Of a stretch of DNA of 6,700 nucleotides, positions 1 through 6,391 are shown piece by piece. Source of the DNA: Desulfotignum sp. (GTDB lineage Bacteria; Desulfobacterota; Desulfobacteria; Desulfobacterales; Desulfobacteraceae). The translations under genes were made by a program, and so were the position numbers. The notes beneath the pieces were generated by a model. The model was not told the DNA's origin and ran no database searches. It worked only from the letters and a program-made list of their open reading frames with translations. Every line of letters starts with the position of its first letter. Within the stretch, counting starts at the first letter, position 1. Location of the stretch: positions 1 to 6,700 of the forward strand of contig JAIPDY010000180.1 in NCBI GenBank assembly GCA_021737445.1. The letters run 5' to 3'.

Positions 1-2222
1 TCCCCGGGGTGATCACGGTGATCACCGGCAAAGAGGTGGCGGCCCACACCAGGCCCCTGCCGGTGCAGGCCAATTTCACCTCCAAGGGATGGATCTGGCG
101 CCTGGCAGATGTGTATGCCATTCCTGCCGACAAGGTGCGGTGGCATGGGGAGCCGGTGGCGGCGGTGGTGGCTGAAGATGAAGAAACCGCGCGGAGAGCT
201 GCGGATCTGGTGGCGGTGGCATATGTGGACCTGCCCCTGGCGGGGGATCTGTGCACCGCCCTGGCACCCGGGGCCCCCAAGGTGTATGATGACTGGGAAG
301 ACAACAAACAGGTGCACCTGGTGTTTGATTTCGGGGACCCGGACAAGGCGTTTGCCATGGCAGACCAGGTGCTGCAGGTCACAAACCGGGAAGGCCGGGT
401 CACAGGTGTGCCCATCGAGCCCCGGGGATGTGTGGGGATGTATGACACAAAAAATGACACCCTGGAGATGTGGGGATCGTTCCAGACCCCGTTTTTGTCC
501 CGGCACAACATTGCCGCCACCCTGGGGGTGCCCGAGGCAAAGGTGAAAATCAATGCCGTGGATATCGGTGGGGCATTCGGCCTGAAGATCCATGCGTGGA
601 AGGAAAATGTGGTGGCCCTGGCATCAAAGCTCACAGGCCGGCCCGTGAAATGGATGGAGCCCCACCGGGATTTTGTGGCCACCGGCCCCCACCAGCGGGA
701 TGTGTTCTGGGACGGGAAGATTGCGTTCAAGAACGACGGCACCCTGCTGGGGCTCAAGGCCACTGTGTTCCATGACCTGGGGGTGGAAAGTACCAACAAG
801 GGCATTGCCGCCTTAAGCATTTTTCCAGCCTGCTCCTCGCCCACCAACATGTACAAGTGGGTGGGCATGCATGTGGAAGGTATCGGCACGGTGACCAACA
901 AATCCTTTTACTGCGCCTACCGGGGGTATGGCAAGGACAAGGGCATCAAGTTCATCGAGGCGGCCATCAACCAGGTGGCAAAAAAACTGCACATGACACC
1001 GGAAGCGATCCGGATGAAAAACTTTATCCAGCCCCATGAATTTCCCTATCACCAGATCAACAATTATGTCCTGGACAGCGGGGATTACCCGGCCGTGCTT
1101 AACAAGGCCTTGGAAATGGCGGACCTGGATTTTTTTCGGAAACGCAAAAAAGAGCTGGCCGGCCAGGGGCGGTATCTGGGCATCGGCCTGGTCACCGCCA
1201 TCGAACCGGCCGGGGTGGCAGTGCCCAACTGCCAGATGGGGGGCATCACAGAAGCCCGGGTCCTGATCACGCCGGACGGCAGTGTGGAGGTGCACTCCGA
1301 CCGCACCGAAATAGGGCAGGGTGCGGAAATATCCCATGCCACCATAGTGGCGGATATCTTAGGCATGGATATGGCCCATATCCATGTGAAACGGGTGACA
1401 TCCGATTTTATCGGCCAGGGACCTTTATCCAGCAGGGGTGCGGTGTATCCGGCCAGTGCCGTGGCCAAAGCTGCCAAACTGCTGAGAAAAAAAGTGGTGC
1501 AGTGTGCGGGTTCTTTAATGAAGATTCCTGCAGACCAGGTGGTGCTGGAAAAAGGATATATCTATCCGGCCAATGCACCGGAAAAAAAGATCTCCTATGC
1601 ACAGTTTGCAGACAAGATGTTTTTCTTTCCCGGTCCCAGGGGCCTGGACCCTGAGATTTTAAAGGCCCATGACCACCTGCTGGATGTGACCACCACCTGG
1701 TACAGCCCCACCACCCCGGAAAGCGGATCATCCTATACCTCTTTTTGTGTATCTGCGGATATTGCCGTGGTGGAGGTGGACATCGACACCGGTGTGACAC
1801 AGATTGTCAAATATGTGCATGTGCATGATGCCGGCACCATCATCAATGCCCAGGTGGTGGACGGGCAGATCCAGGGAGGAATTGTCCAGGGCATTGGGGA
1901 AGCCCTTTACGAAGGGCTCAATTATGATGAAAACGGGCAGTTGATGAACACCTCGTTTTCCAATTATTTGATTCCCACGGCTGTGGAGGCCCCGGATATC
2001 CAGATCGCCCACCTGGAGACCCCGTCTCCGTTTTCTGAAACCGGCAGCAAAGGCATGGGCGAGGCCCCCATTATCGGCGCCAAGGCCGTGATCCTGGATG
2101 CCATCGAAGATGCGTTGTCGGATTTTAGCATCCGGGTCAATGATGCGCCTGCCACCCCGGAAAAGGTGAGAAAATGGATCAGGCAGGCCACAGAAAAAAA
2201 CGGTGATATCTTAAAACCATAA
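1..2222 (+). CDS. Molybdenum hydroxylase, Mo-cofactor (large) subunit, xanthine dehydrogenase family, 5'-truncated
   Basis: Catalytic subunit that binds molybdopterin cytosine dinucleotide and hydroxylates its substrate with oxygen from water. The frame is open to the left edge; the GTG at 9 is internal, because it falls inside the family phrase PGVITVITGKEV, which normally lies some 65-75 residues into the protein. Numbering from that GTG, visible family motifs are GGAFGLK (187-193), AYRGYGK (303-309), TEIGQGAE (433-440), SSRG (474-477), the Mo-cofactor motif GGIVQGIGEAL (623-633) and GMGEAP (682-687), whose Glu685 matches the catalytic glutamate. The order is the usual a/b hammerhead followed by two Mo-binding domains, ending in a TAA stop. 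The glutamate after the GGxFGxK motif of bovine xanthine dehydrogenase (Glu802) is Ile194 here, while the active-site arginine (Arg305) is kept. The CO dehydrogenase loop AYRCSFR is absent. This points to another N-heterocycle or aldehyde as substrate. The genes for the two partner subunits follow directly. Confidence 0.93.
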   Translation, partial: PGVITVITGKEVAAHTRPLPVQANFTSKGWIWRLADVYAIPADKVRWHGEPVAAVVAEDEETARRAADLVAVAYVDLPLAGDLCTALAPGAPKVYDDWEDNKQVHLVFDFGDPDKAFAMADQVLQVTNREGRVTGVPIEPRGCVGMYDTKNDTLEMWGSFQTPFLSRHNIAATLGVPEAKVKINAVDIGGAFGLKIHAWKENVVALASKLTGRPVKWMEPHRDFVATGPHQRDVFWDGKIAFKNDGTLLGLKATVFHDLGVESTNKGIAALSIFPACSSPTNMYKWVGMHVEGIGTVTNKSFYCAYRGYGKDKGIKFIEAAINQVAKKLHMTPEAIRMKNFIQPHEFPYHQINNYVLDSGDYPAVLNKALEMADLDFFRKRKKELAGQGRYLGIGLVTAIEPAGVAVPNCQMGGITEARVLITPDGSVEVHSDRTEIGQGAEISHATIVADILGMDMAHIHVKRVTSDFIGQGPLSSRGAVYPASAVAKAAKLLRKKVVQCAGSLMKIPADQVVLEKGYIYPANAPEKKISYAQFADKMFFFPGPRGLDPEILKAHDHLLDVTTTWYSPTTPESGSSYTSFCVSADIAVVEVDIDTGVTQIVKYVHVHDAGTIINAQVVDGQIQGGIVQGIGEALYEGLNYDENGQLMNTSFSNYLIPTAVEAPDIQIAHLETPSPFSETGSKGMGEAPIIGAKAVILDAIEDALSDFSIRVNDAPATPEKVRKWIRQATEKNGDILKP

Positions 2223-2301
2223 GTGATACAACCCATGAGAAACCACCTGTCAAAAAAGATTGTAGTAAAAAACACCCCCTGTATATGGAGATAACCAACC
2301 C

Positions 2302-2790
2302 ATGAAAATGCCATTGACATTTATGTTAAATAATCAACAGACAACCATTGAGGTAGATGCCCGCCAGAGACTTCTGGAGGTGCTGAGAAACCAGGGGGGC
2401 ATGACCAGTGTCCACCGCAGCTGTGAAGAAGGAGAATGCGGGGCCTGCACTGTTCTGCTCAATGAGGAACCGGTGAACGCCTGTCTGGTGCTGGCTGCTT
2501 CGGTGCAGAGGGCAACTGTGATGACCTCCGAAGGCCTGGTGAAAAACGGGAAACCCCATCCCCTGATGAAAGCCTTTACAGACGAGCTGGGTATCCAGTG
2601 CGGTTTCTGCACCCCGGGGATGCTCATGAACGCCTATGCCCTCATCAACCGGGCAGGGGACAATTTGCTCACCGACCAGATCATCCGCAAAACCCTGGAG
2701 GGAAACCTGTGCCGGTGCACCGGGTATGTCAATATCATCAAATCGGTGCACACCGCCCAGAAGGCAAAACTTGCCGGTGAATGGTGGTAG
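2302..2790 (+). CDS. Molybdenum hydroxylase, [2Fe-2S] (small) subunit
   Basis: Electron-transfer subunit of the hydroxylase, carrying two [2Fe-2S] clusters between the Mo site and FAD. The N-terminal plant-ferredoxin-type cluster has Cys41, Cys46, Cys49 and Cys61 (CEEGECGAC plus a later Cys). The C-terminal helical domain has Cys100, Cys103, Cys137 and Cys139 (QCGFC and CRC). All eight ligands are present, and Gln99 is the residue that usually touches the Mo cofactor. The length of 162 residues is normal for a stand-alone subunit. The ATG at 2302 is chosen because GGAG lies 11 bases upstream (2287-2290); a second ATG at 2308 is less well placed. The gene ends with an amber TAG at 2788-2790. 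It lies 79 bases after the large-subunit gene and 38 bases before the preferred start of the FAD gene, so the three are very likely co-transcribed. Confidence 0.96.
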   Translation: MKMPLTFMLNNQQTTIEVDARQRLLEVLRNQGGMTSVHRSCEEGECGACTVLLNEEPVNACLVLAASVQRATVMTSEGLVKNGKPHPLMKAFTDELGIQCGFCTPGMLMNAYALINRAGDNLLTDQIIRKTLEGNLCRCTGYVNIIKSVHTAQKAKLAGEWW

Positions 2791-2815
2791 AAAAAAATGA
2801 AACAGCGGGTTTCAC

Positions 2816-2823
2816 AAAGGGGG
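2816..2823 (+). promoter_or_regulatory. Ribosome binding site deciding the FAD-subunit start
   Basis: AAAGGGGG, one mismatch from AAGGAGG, lies five bases before the ATG at 2829. It supports that start over the in-frame ATG at 2781, which would overlap the end of the small-subunit gene. Confidence 0.6.
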
Positions 2824-2828
2824 TAAAT

Positions 2829-3770
2829 ATGCCGGACAACAGCGCAGGAAACAATGCCATGAAAAATACAGTCATGAAAAATTTTATCGGGTCCCGGGCT
2901 ATGCCGGATCTGGTGTACCATTCTCCAAAAGAGATGAGCGATCTTCTGGCCCTGGTTGACACCCACGGAACCAGTGCCAGGGTGGTGGCCGGGTGCACCG
3001 ATTTTATCCCGTCCATCAGGACCGGGCGCTGGTGCTTTGACCGGGAACTCAATCTCATTGATATATCAAAAATGCCGGCACTCAATCAGATAGAAAAAAC
3101 AGATGATGAGCTGAAAATCGGGGCCGGGGTCAGTTTAACCCGGATACTGGAGTCGCCGGAGGTGAAAATCCATTGTCCGGTCCTGGCACAGGCAGTGGAG
3201 CAGATGGCTTCTTTGCAGGTGCGCAATACCGCCACCATGGGCGGCAATATCTGTATGGCCTCTCCGGCCGCAGATACCGTGCCGCCGCTGCTGGTGTCAG
3301 ATGCCTGGGTGATTATCCGGGATGATGAAGGAGAACACAAGGTGCTGCTCACCGATTTTTTCACAGGGCCCGGCCGGTCAGTACTGACCCAGGGCCAGGT
3401 CCTGACCCATATCTGCATTCCAATGAAAAAATCCAATGAAGCGGCCTGGTTCCAGAAAATCGGCACCCGGACCGCAGTGATTATTTCCGTTGTATCGGCA
3501 GCTGTCAGGGTAGCCATATCCAGCGGGGTCTGTGACACCGCCAGAATCGCTTTGGGGTCGGTGGCCCCCACCCCGGTGCGGGTGGCTGCGGCGGAACAGT
3601 TTCTGGAAGGAAAACTTTTGGATGACCAGGTGATAGCTGAATGCGCCAGAATGGCAGCCCATGCCATATCCCCGATTTCCGATCTGCGCAGCTCAAAAGA
3701 ATACAGAAAGGATGTGGCCCAGACCCTGGTGAAACGGTCCATACTGGCATGCAGGGAGGCCCTGAAATGA
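2829..3770 (+). CDS. Molybdenum hydroxylase, FAD-binding (medium) subunit
   Basis: Flavin subunit that receives electrons from the iron-sulfur subunit and passes them to NAD+ or another acceptor. With the start at 2829 it has 313 residues, about usual for the family. The FAD-binding PCMH fold shows VAGCTDF (53-59, normally AGGTD), the flavin motif QVRNTATMGGNI with ASPAADTVP after it (130-152), and the C-terminal domain motif SDLRSSKEYR (284-293). No four-cysteine insertion like that of 4-hydroxybenzoyl-CoA reductase is seen, so an extra [4Fe-4S] cluster is unlikely. The frame is open back to an ATG at 2781 that overlaps the previous stop, which would add 16 residues. The ATG at 2829 is preferred because AAAGGGGG stands five bases before it, whereas 2781 has only a weak site. 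The stop overlaps the next start as ATGA. Confidence 0.94.
   Translation: MPDNSAGNNAMKNTVMKNFIGSRAMPDLVYHSPKEMSDLLALVDTHGTSARVVAGCTDFIPSIRTGRWCFDRELNLIDISKMPALNQIEKTDDELKIGAGVSLTRILESPEVKIHCPVLAQAVEQMASLQVRNTATMGGNICMASPAADTVPPLLVSDAWVIIRDDEGEHKVLLTDFFTGPGRSVLTQGQVLTHICIPMKKSNEAAWFQKIGTRTAVIISVVSAAVRVAISSGVCDTARIALGSVAPTPVRVAAAEQFLEGKLLDDQVIAECARMAAHAISPISDLRSSKEYRKDVAQTLVKRSILACREALK
3753..3759 (+). promoter_or_regulatory. Ribosome binding site for the methyltransferase gene
   Basis: AGGGAGG lies seven bases before the ATG at 3767, inside the end of the FAD-subunit gene. Together with the ATGA stop/start overlap it fixes the start at 3767, 126 bases inside a longer open frame, and suggests translational coupling. 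Confidence 0.75.
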
Positions 3771-5200
3771 AACTGTCCATAGATTATCTGTCGGAAAAAG
3801 AAATCGACACCCTCCATGAAACCGCTTTGAAACTTTTACGGGATGTGGGCATGCGGTTTCCGTCCCCAAAAGCCCTGGAAATATTTGACAGGGCCGGGGC
3901 AAAAATCCGGGACAAGGATATTGTGTCCATAGGAGAGGATCTGGTTACAAAGGCACTGGATACCACCATCAAGCGAAAAGAGCTGCGCCTTTGCGCCCTT
4001 GATCCGGCCCGGGATGTGACTTTTGAGAGCCATGATCCGGGACTGGCCTGCATGACCATGGCCACCAGTGTGATCGATCCCTGGTCAGGGGAGAAGCGGC
4101 CGGCCACCATGGCGGATCTGGCCCGGCTGGTGCACCTGTCGGATAAACTGGCACATATCCGGGTGTCCGGCGGGCCTGTCACCCCCCAGGATGTGGACCA
4201 CCGGGTGTGTGACTGGTACACCTGGGCCGGGTGCATAAAGAATACCACCAAGCATATCACCGGCGGGGTCTTAGGAGAGCAGGGGGTATTGGATGCCATT
4301 GACATGGGCGCGGTGGTGGCAGGCTCCAGAGAAGCGTTTTTACAACGGCCCTTTATTTCCGGGTGGGTGTTGACCCTGCCGCCCCTGGGCATGGACATTG
4401 AATCTTTGGAAGCCATGATGGCCATGAACCAGCACCATATTCCCATCATGCTCAGTTCCGGGCCGATCCTGGGCAACACAGGGCCTGTGACCATTCCCGG
4501 CATGGTGGCCCAGGCCCATGCGGAAATTTTGGCCTGTATCATCCTGTCCCAGCTGGTCTCACCGGGTGCGCCCATTGTGTACACCAGTTTTGCCAGGGGT
4601 ATGAACATGCAGACCTCCAATATTTCCATGGCAGGGCCGGAGTTTGCCGTTTTAAAGGTGGCCATGGCCCAGATGGGGCAGTACCTGGACCTGCCGGTGC
4701 GCATGCCCTCCATGCTGCGGGATGCAAAAATCCTGGATGCCCAGGCCGGGTTCGAGACCGGGATGGTGGGGACCATGGCCTCTCTGAAGGCGGATCTCAT
4801 GGATGGAATGCAGCTGGATACGGACATGGTGGTGGATTATGCCGACATGGTGTTCTGCAACGACTGCATGGCCTTTATCCGCCATGCCATGAGAGACATT
4901 TTTATTGATGCCGATACCCTGGCCTTGGATGCCGTTGCCCAGGCAGGACCCGGCGGAAACCTGCTGGCTTCACAGCATACTTTTTCCCATTTTAAAACAG
5001 AGCTGTGGCATTCCGATCTGTTTGACCATGACAACTGGGACAAATGGGAATCCAAAGGGGCGAAAACCATCCGGGACAAGGCTTTGGAACAGACCCTGGA
5101 TATGTTGGAAAAAGAACCGCAGATGCTTGTGACGGAAAAACAGGCCGCAGCCATTGATGAGATTGTTGACAGGGCACTGCAGCAGAAAAAAGCGCAGTGA
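3767..5200 (+). CDS. MttB-superfamily (trimethylamine methyltransferase-like) corrinoid methyltransferase, non-pyrrolysine
   Basis: Members of this family move a methyl group from a quaternary or tertiary amine to the cobalt of a partner corrinoid protein, within a TIM-barrel fold. The 477-residue product, close to the usual 480-500, starts with the typical helical LSEKEIDTLHETALKLL. It keeps GPVT (239-242), SPGAPIVY (265-272), DAQAGFE (324-330) and the C-terminal block GPGGNLLASQHT (394-405), followed by an acidic and tryptophan-rich tail. The frame has no internal TAG, so it is not the pyrrolysine enzyme MttB. It resembles the non-Pyl relatives, of which glycine betaine (MtgB), proline betaine (MtpB) and carnitine (MtcB) enzymes are known. 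The substrate cannot be read from the sequence, so no symbol is given. The start overlaps the FAD-subunit stop as ATGA, so it is translated with the hydroxylase. No corrinoid protein or MtbA-like partner lies in the window. The family is confident; the role is inferred. Confidence 0.92.
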   Translation: MKLSIDYLSEKEIDTLHETALKLLRDVGMRFPSPKALEIFDRAGAKIRDKDIVSIGEDLVTKALDTTIKRKELRLCALDPARDVTFESHDPGLACMTMATSVIDPWSGEKRPATMADLARLVHLSDKLAHIRVSGGPVTPQDVDHRVCDWYTWAGCIKNTTKHITGGVLGEQGVLDAIDMGAVVAGSREAFLQRPFISGWVLTLPPLGMDIESLEAMMAMNQHHIPIMLSSGPILGNTGPVTIPGMVAQAHAEILACIILSQLVSPGAPIVYTSFARGMNMQTSNISMAGPEFAVLKVAMAQMGQYLDLPVRMPSMLRDAKILDAQAGFETGMVGTMASLKADLMDGMQLDTDMVVDYADMVFCNDCMAFIRHAMRDIFIDADTLALDAVAQAGPGGNLLASQHTFSHFKTELWHSDLFDHDNWDKWESKGAKTIRDKALEQTLDMLEKEPQMLVTEKQAAAIDEIVDRALQQKKAQ

Positions 5201-5215
5201 TTTAGTTAGATTTTT
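5175..5215 (+). terminator. Weak candidate terminator at the end of the hydroxylase-methyltransferase cluster
   Basis: CACTGC (5175-5180) pairs with GCAGTG (5194-5199). A further GC/GC pair after one bulged A (5182-5183 with 5192-5193) gives an 8-bp stem around an A-rich loop. The T-run TTTTT comes only at 5211-5215, with ATTTAGTTAGA between, which is poor for an intrinsic terminator. The stem lies in the last codons and stop of the methyltransferase gene. The pairing is seen directly; its function is uncertain. Confidence 0.3.
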
Positions 5216-6336
5216 ACAAACCATGTAACCGGCCTTCTGACAGATACCGGGTCCGGGTATTTATCAAGATATCCCACCCGGAGCATGAAATGGGGGATGG
5301 TGCCGGAGGAGTGATTTTCCGTGATATGTTTTTGGCCCCGGGTTTCTTCCAGGGTCTGGGACATGGGGTGAATGGCGATCATCCGGTTTTTTGCTTCAAG
5401 GGCCATGCGCTGAAACCTGCGGCCGCTGGCAACCATATCGGAAACCGTGTTCCCATCCCCGATGATCACCAGCCACCCGGCCCCTTCTTTGGCCTGTTGT
5501 TGTATTTTTTCAATGCCTTTGTCAATAAAGGCCTGTCCTGTCACATCGACCGGATCCATCACGTGCCGGACATACCAGCCGGCAAATCCCTGGATCTCCA
5601 TGCCGGCAGGGGTCAGGCCGTCTCTGTGTTCTTTGATGGTGCTGTCTTTGAGCCGGGTCCATTTTGCCATTTCCTTCACAGCTGCCGTGTTTTCCATCTG
5701 AATGATATAGTTGGCCACTGCCTGTTCTGCCATGTGGTCGGCATGGGTGGTACCTTTTGCAAAATAAAACAGGTGTCCGTCCGTAAGCCGGGAAAACGCG
5801 TTCACATCTCCGGGTGTCAGCTGCCTGTCTGACAGATGGCTTTTTACAGTTCTGCGTGAAGTCAGGCGGTGTAGATCCATATTTTCCGGTTGGGTTTTCT
5901 CCAGTCTGAGGGACACCAGATCCGGATTAAAATCCGGATCAAAACGGTCTTTTGCAATTATTGTGGGATGCACCCGATATCCATGGGCGGCCGCTGCCTG
6001 CACCAGGTTTTCAAGAAATGCGCCGATGGATAAAAGTGCTTCTGTATTGTTTTTGTCCACCACCGGCAGCCGACGGTCAGGGTCCAGCCCGATGGTCCAG
6101 TGGTCCGGAGTATTGATCTTCACAAACCAGGGCTGGGAGTTATGGCCGCTGGGGGCCAGGGATGCGTAATGCAGGATGCGGTATCCATCTGCGGACAATC
6201 CCGGGATCTCAGTGGATGGCTGTCCATTCATTAACCGGGACCGTAAACTGTTCCGGCACCCTGTGGTCAACATGGGGATGCCTGCCAAAAAAACAGCAGC
6301 AGCTGCACCTGTTTTTAAAAAATATCTGCGATTCAC
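5206..6336 (-). CDS. Acg-family nitroreductase-fold FMN protein, Tat-exported
   Basis: A 376-residue protein of the nitroreductase superfamily, nearest to the Acg-like group (mycobacterial Acg/Rv2032 type), thought to bind FMN. The family signature APSGHNSQPW (61-70) is followed by LDPDRRLPVVD (84-94), an SIGAFLENL helix (103-111), TSRRTVKSHL (159-168) and the C-terminal LRVGY plus RRPV (352-356, 367-370). The N-terminus NRRYFLKTG with a hydrophobic stretch to about residue 22 is a twin-arginine signal, so the protein probably folds with its cofactor before export. A cysteine follows in LTTGC (Cys27), a lipobox-like but non-ideal site, so it may be a lipoprotein. The start is GTG; AAGGAG six bases before it and an in-frame stop a few codons upstream leave no other choice. 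The gene converges on the methyltransferase gene with five bases between the stops. The substrate is unknown; no functional link to the hydroxylase is evident. Confidence 0.88.
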   Translation of the reverse strand: MNRRYFLKTGAAAAVFLAGIPMLTTGCRNSLRSRLMNGQPSTEIPGLSADGYRILHYASLAPSGHNSQPWFVKINTPDHWTIGLDPDRRLPVVDKNNTEALLSIGAFLENLVQAAAAHGYRVHPTIIAKDRFDPDFNPDLVSLRLEKTQPENMDLHRLTSRRTVKSHLSDRQLTPGDVNAFSRLTDGHLFYFAKGTTHADHMAEQAVANYIIQMENTAAVKEMAKWTRLKDSTIKEHRDGLTPAGMEIQGFAGWYVRHVMDPVDVTGQAFIDKGIEKIQQQAKEGAGWLVIIGDGNTVSDMVASGRRFQRMALEAKNRMIAIHPMSQTLEETRGQKHITENHSSGTIPHFMLRVGYLDKYPDPVSVRRPVTWFVKI

Positions 6337-6342
6337 TGTGTT

Positions 6343-6348
6343 CTCCTT
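6343..6348 (-). promoter_or_regulatory. Ribosome binding site for the Acg-like gene (GTG start)
   Basis: AAGGAG on the minus strand, six bases before the GTG at 6336-6334. It settles the non-ATG start; no in-frame ATG exists between the upstream TGA and this GTG. Confidence 0.8.
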
Positions 6349-6356
6349 GATGTTAT

Positions 6357-6378
6357 GTCACTATAAGGTGACTTTTTT
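6357..6378. promoter_or_regulatory. Inverted repeat with T6 tract upstream of the Acg-like gene
   Basis: GTCAC (6357-6361) and GTGAC (6368-6372) form a stem, extendable by a T-G pair to six base pairs around loop ATAA. On the plus strand TTTTTT (6373-6378) follows, giving a short intrinsic-terminator shape. On the minus strand the same palindrome lies about 20 bases before the Acg-like start and contains TATAGT, a fair -10 box. It could therefore be an operator over a promoter. No convincing -35 is seen: TTTACC lies only about 14 bases before. The repeat is seen; both readings are inference. Confidence 0.35.
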
Positions 6379-6391
6379 GGGTAAAAAAATA

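Noticed and set aside
813..1337. 174-codon minus-strand frame
   Set aside because: Antisense to well-conserved Mo-cofactor domain motifs of the large subunit; composition is typical of a shadow frame.
2781..2828. Upstream ATG for the FAD subunit, overlapping the small-subunit stop
   Set aside because: The 16 extra residues are not family-like and the ribosome site is weak compared with AAAGGGGG before 2829. A coupled start at 2781 remains possible but is less likely.
3641..3766. 42-residue N-terminal extension of the methyltransferase frame
   Set aside because: It lies wholly inside the FAD-subunit gene in another frame, has no family similarity, and the strong ribosome site plus ATGA overlap place the start at 3767.
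3086..3817. 243-codon minus-strand frame
   Set aside because: Antisense to the FAD-subunit gene, with low-complexity Ser/Thr/Ile content and no motif.
3784..4827. 347-codon open frame on the minus strand
   Set aside because: It is antisense to the methyltransferase gene, which has clear family motifs throughout; the antisense product is Ser/Met/Arg-rich with no recognisable domain. It is a by-product of the GC-rich codon bias.
3767..5200. Possible pyrrolysine-containing MttB
   Set aside because: The reading frame contains no TAG and reads through the whole family domain to TGA, so pyrrolysine is not encoded.
5239..5264. GC-rich inverted repeat (ATACC...GGTAT) near the 3' end of the Acg-like gene
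   Set aside because: It falls within conserved coding sequence and has no T-run on either strand, so it does not look like a terminator.
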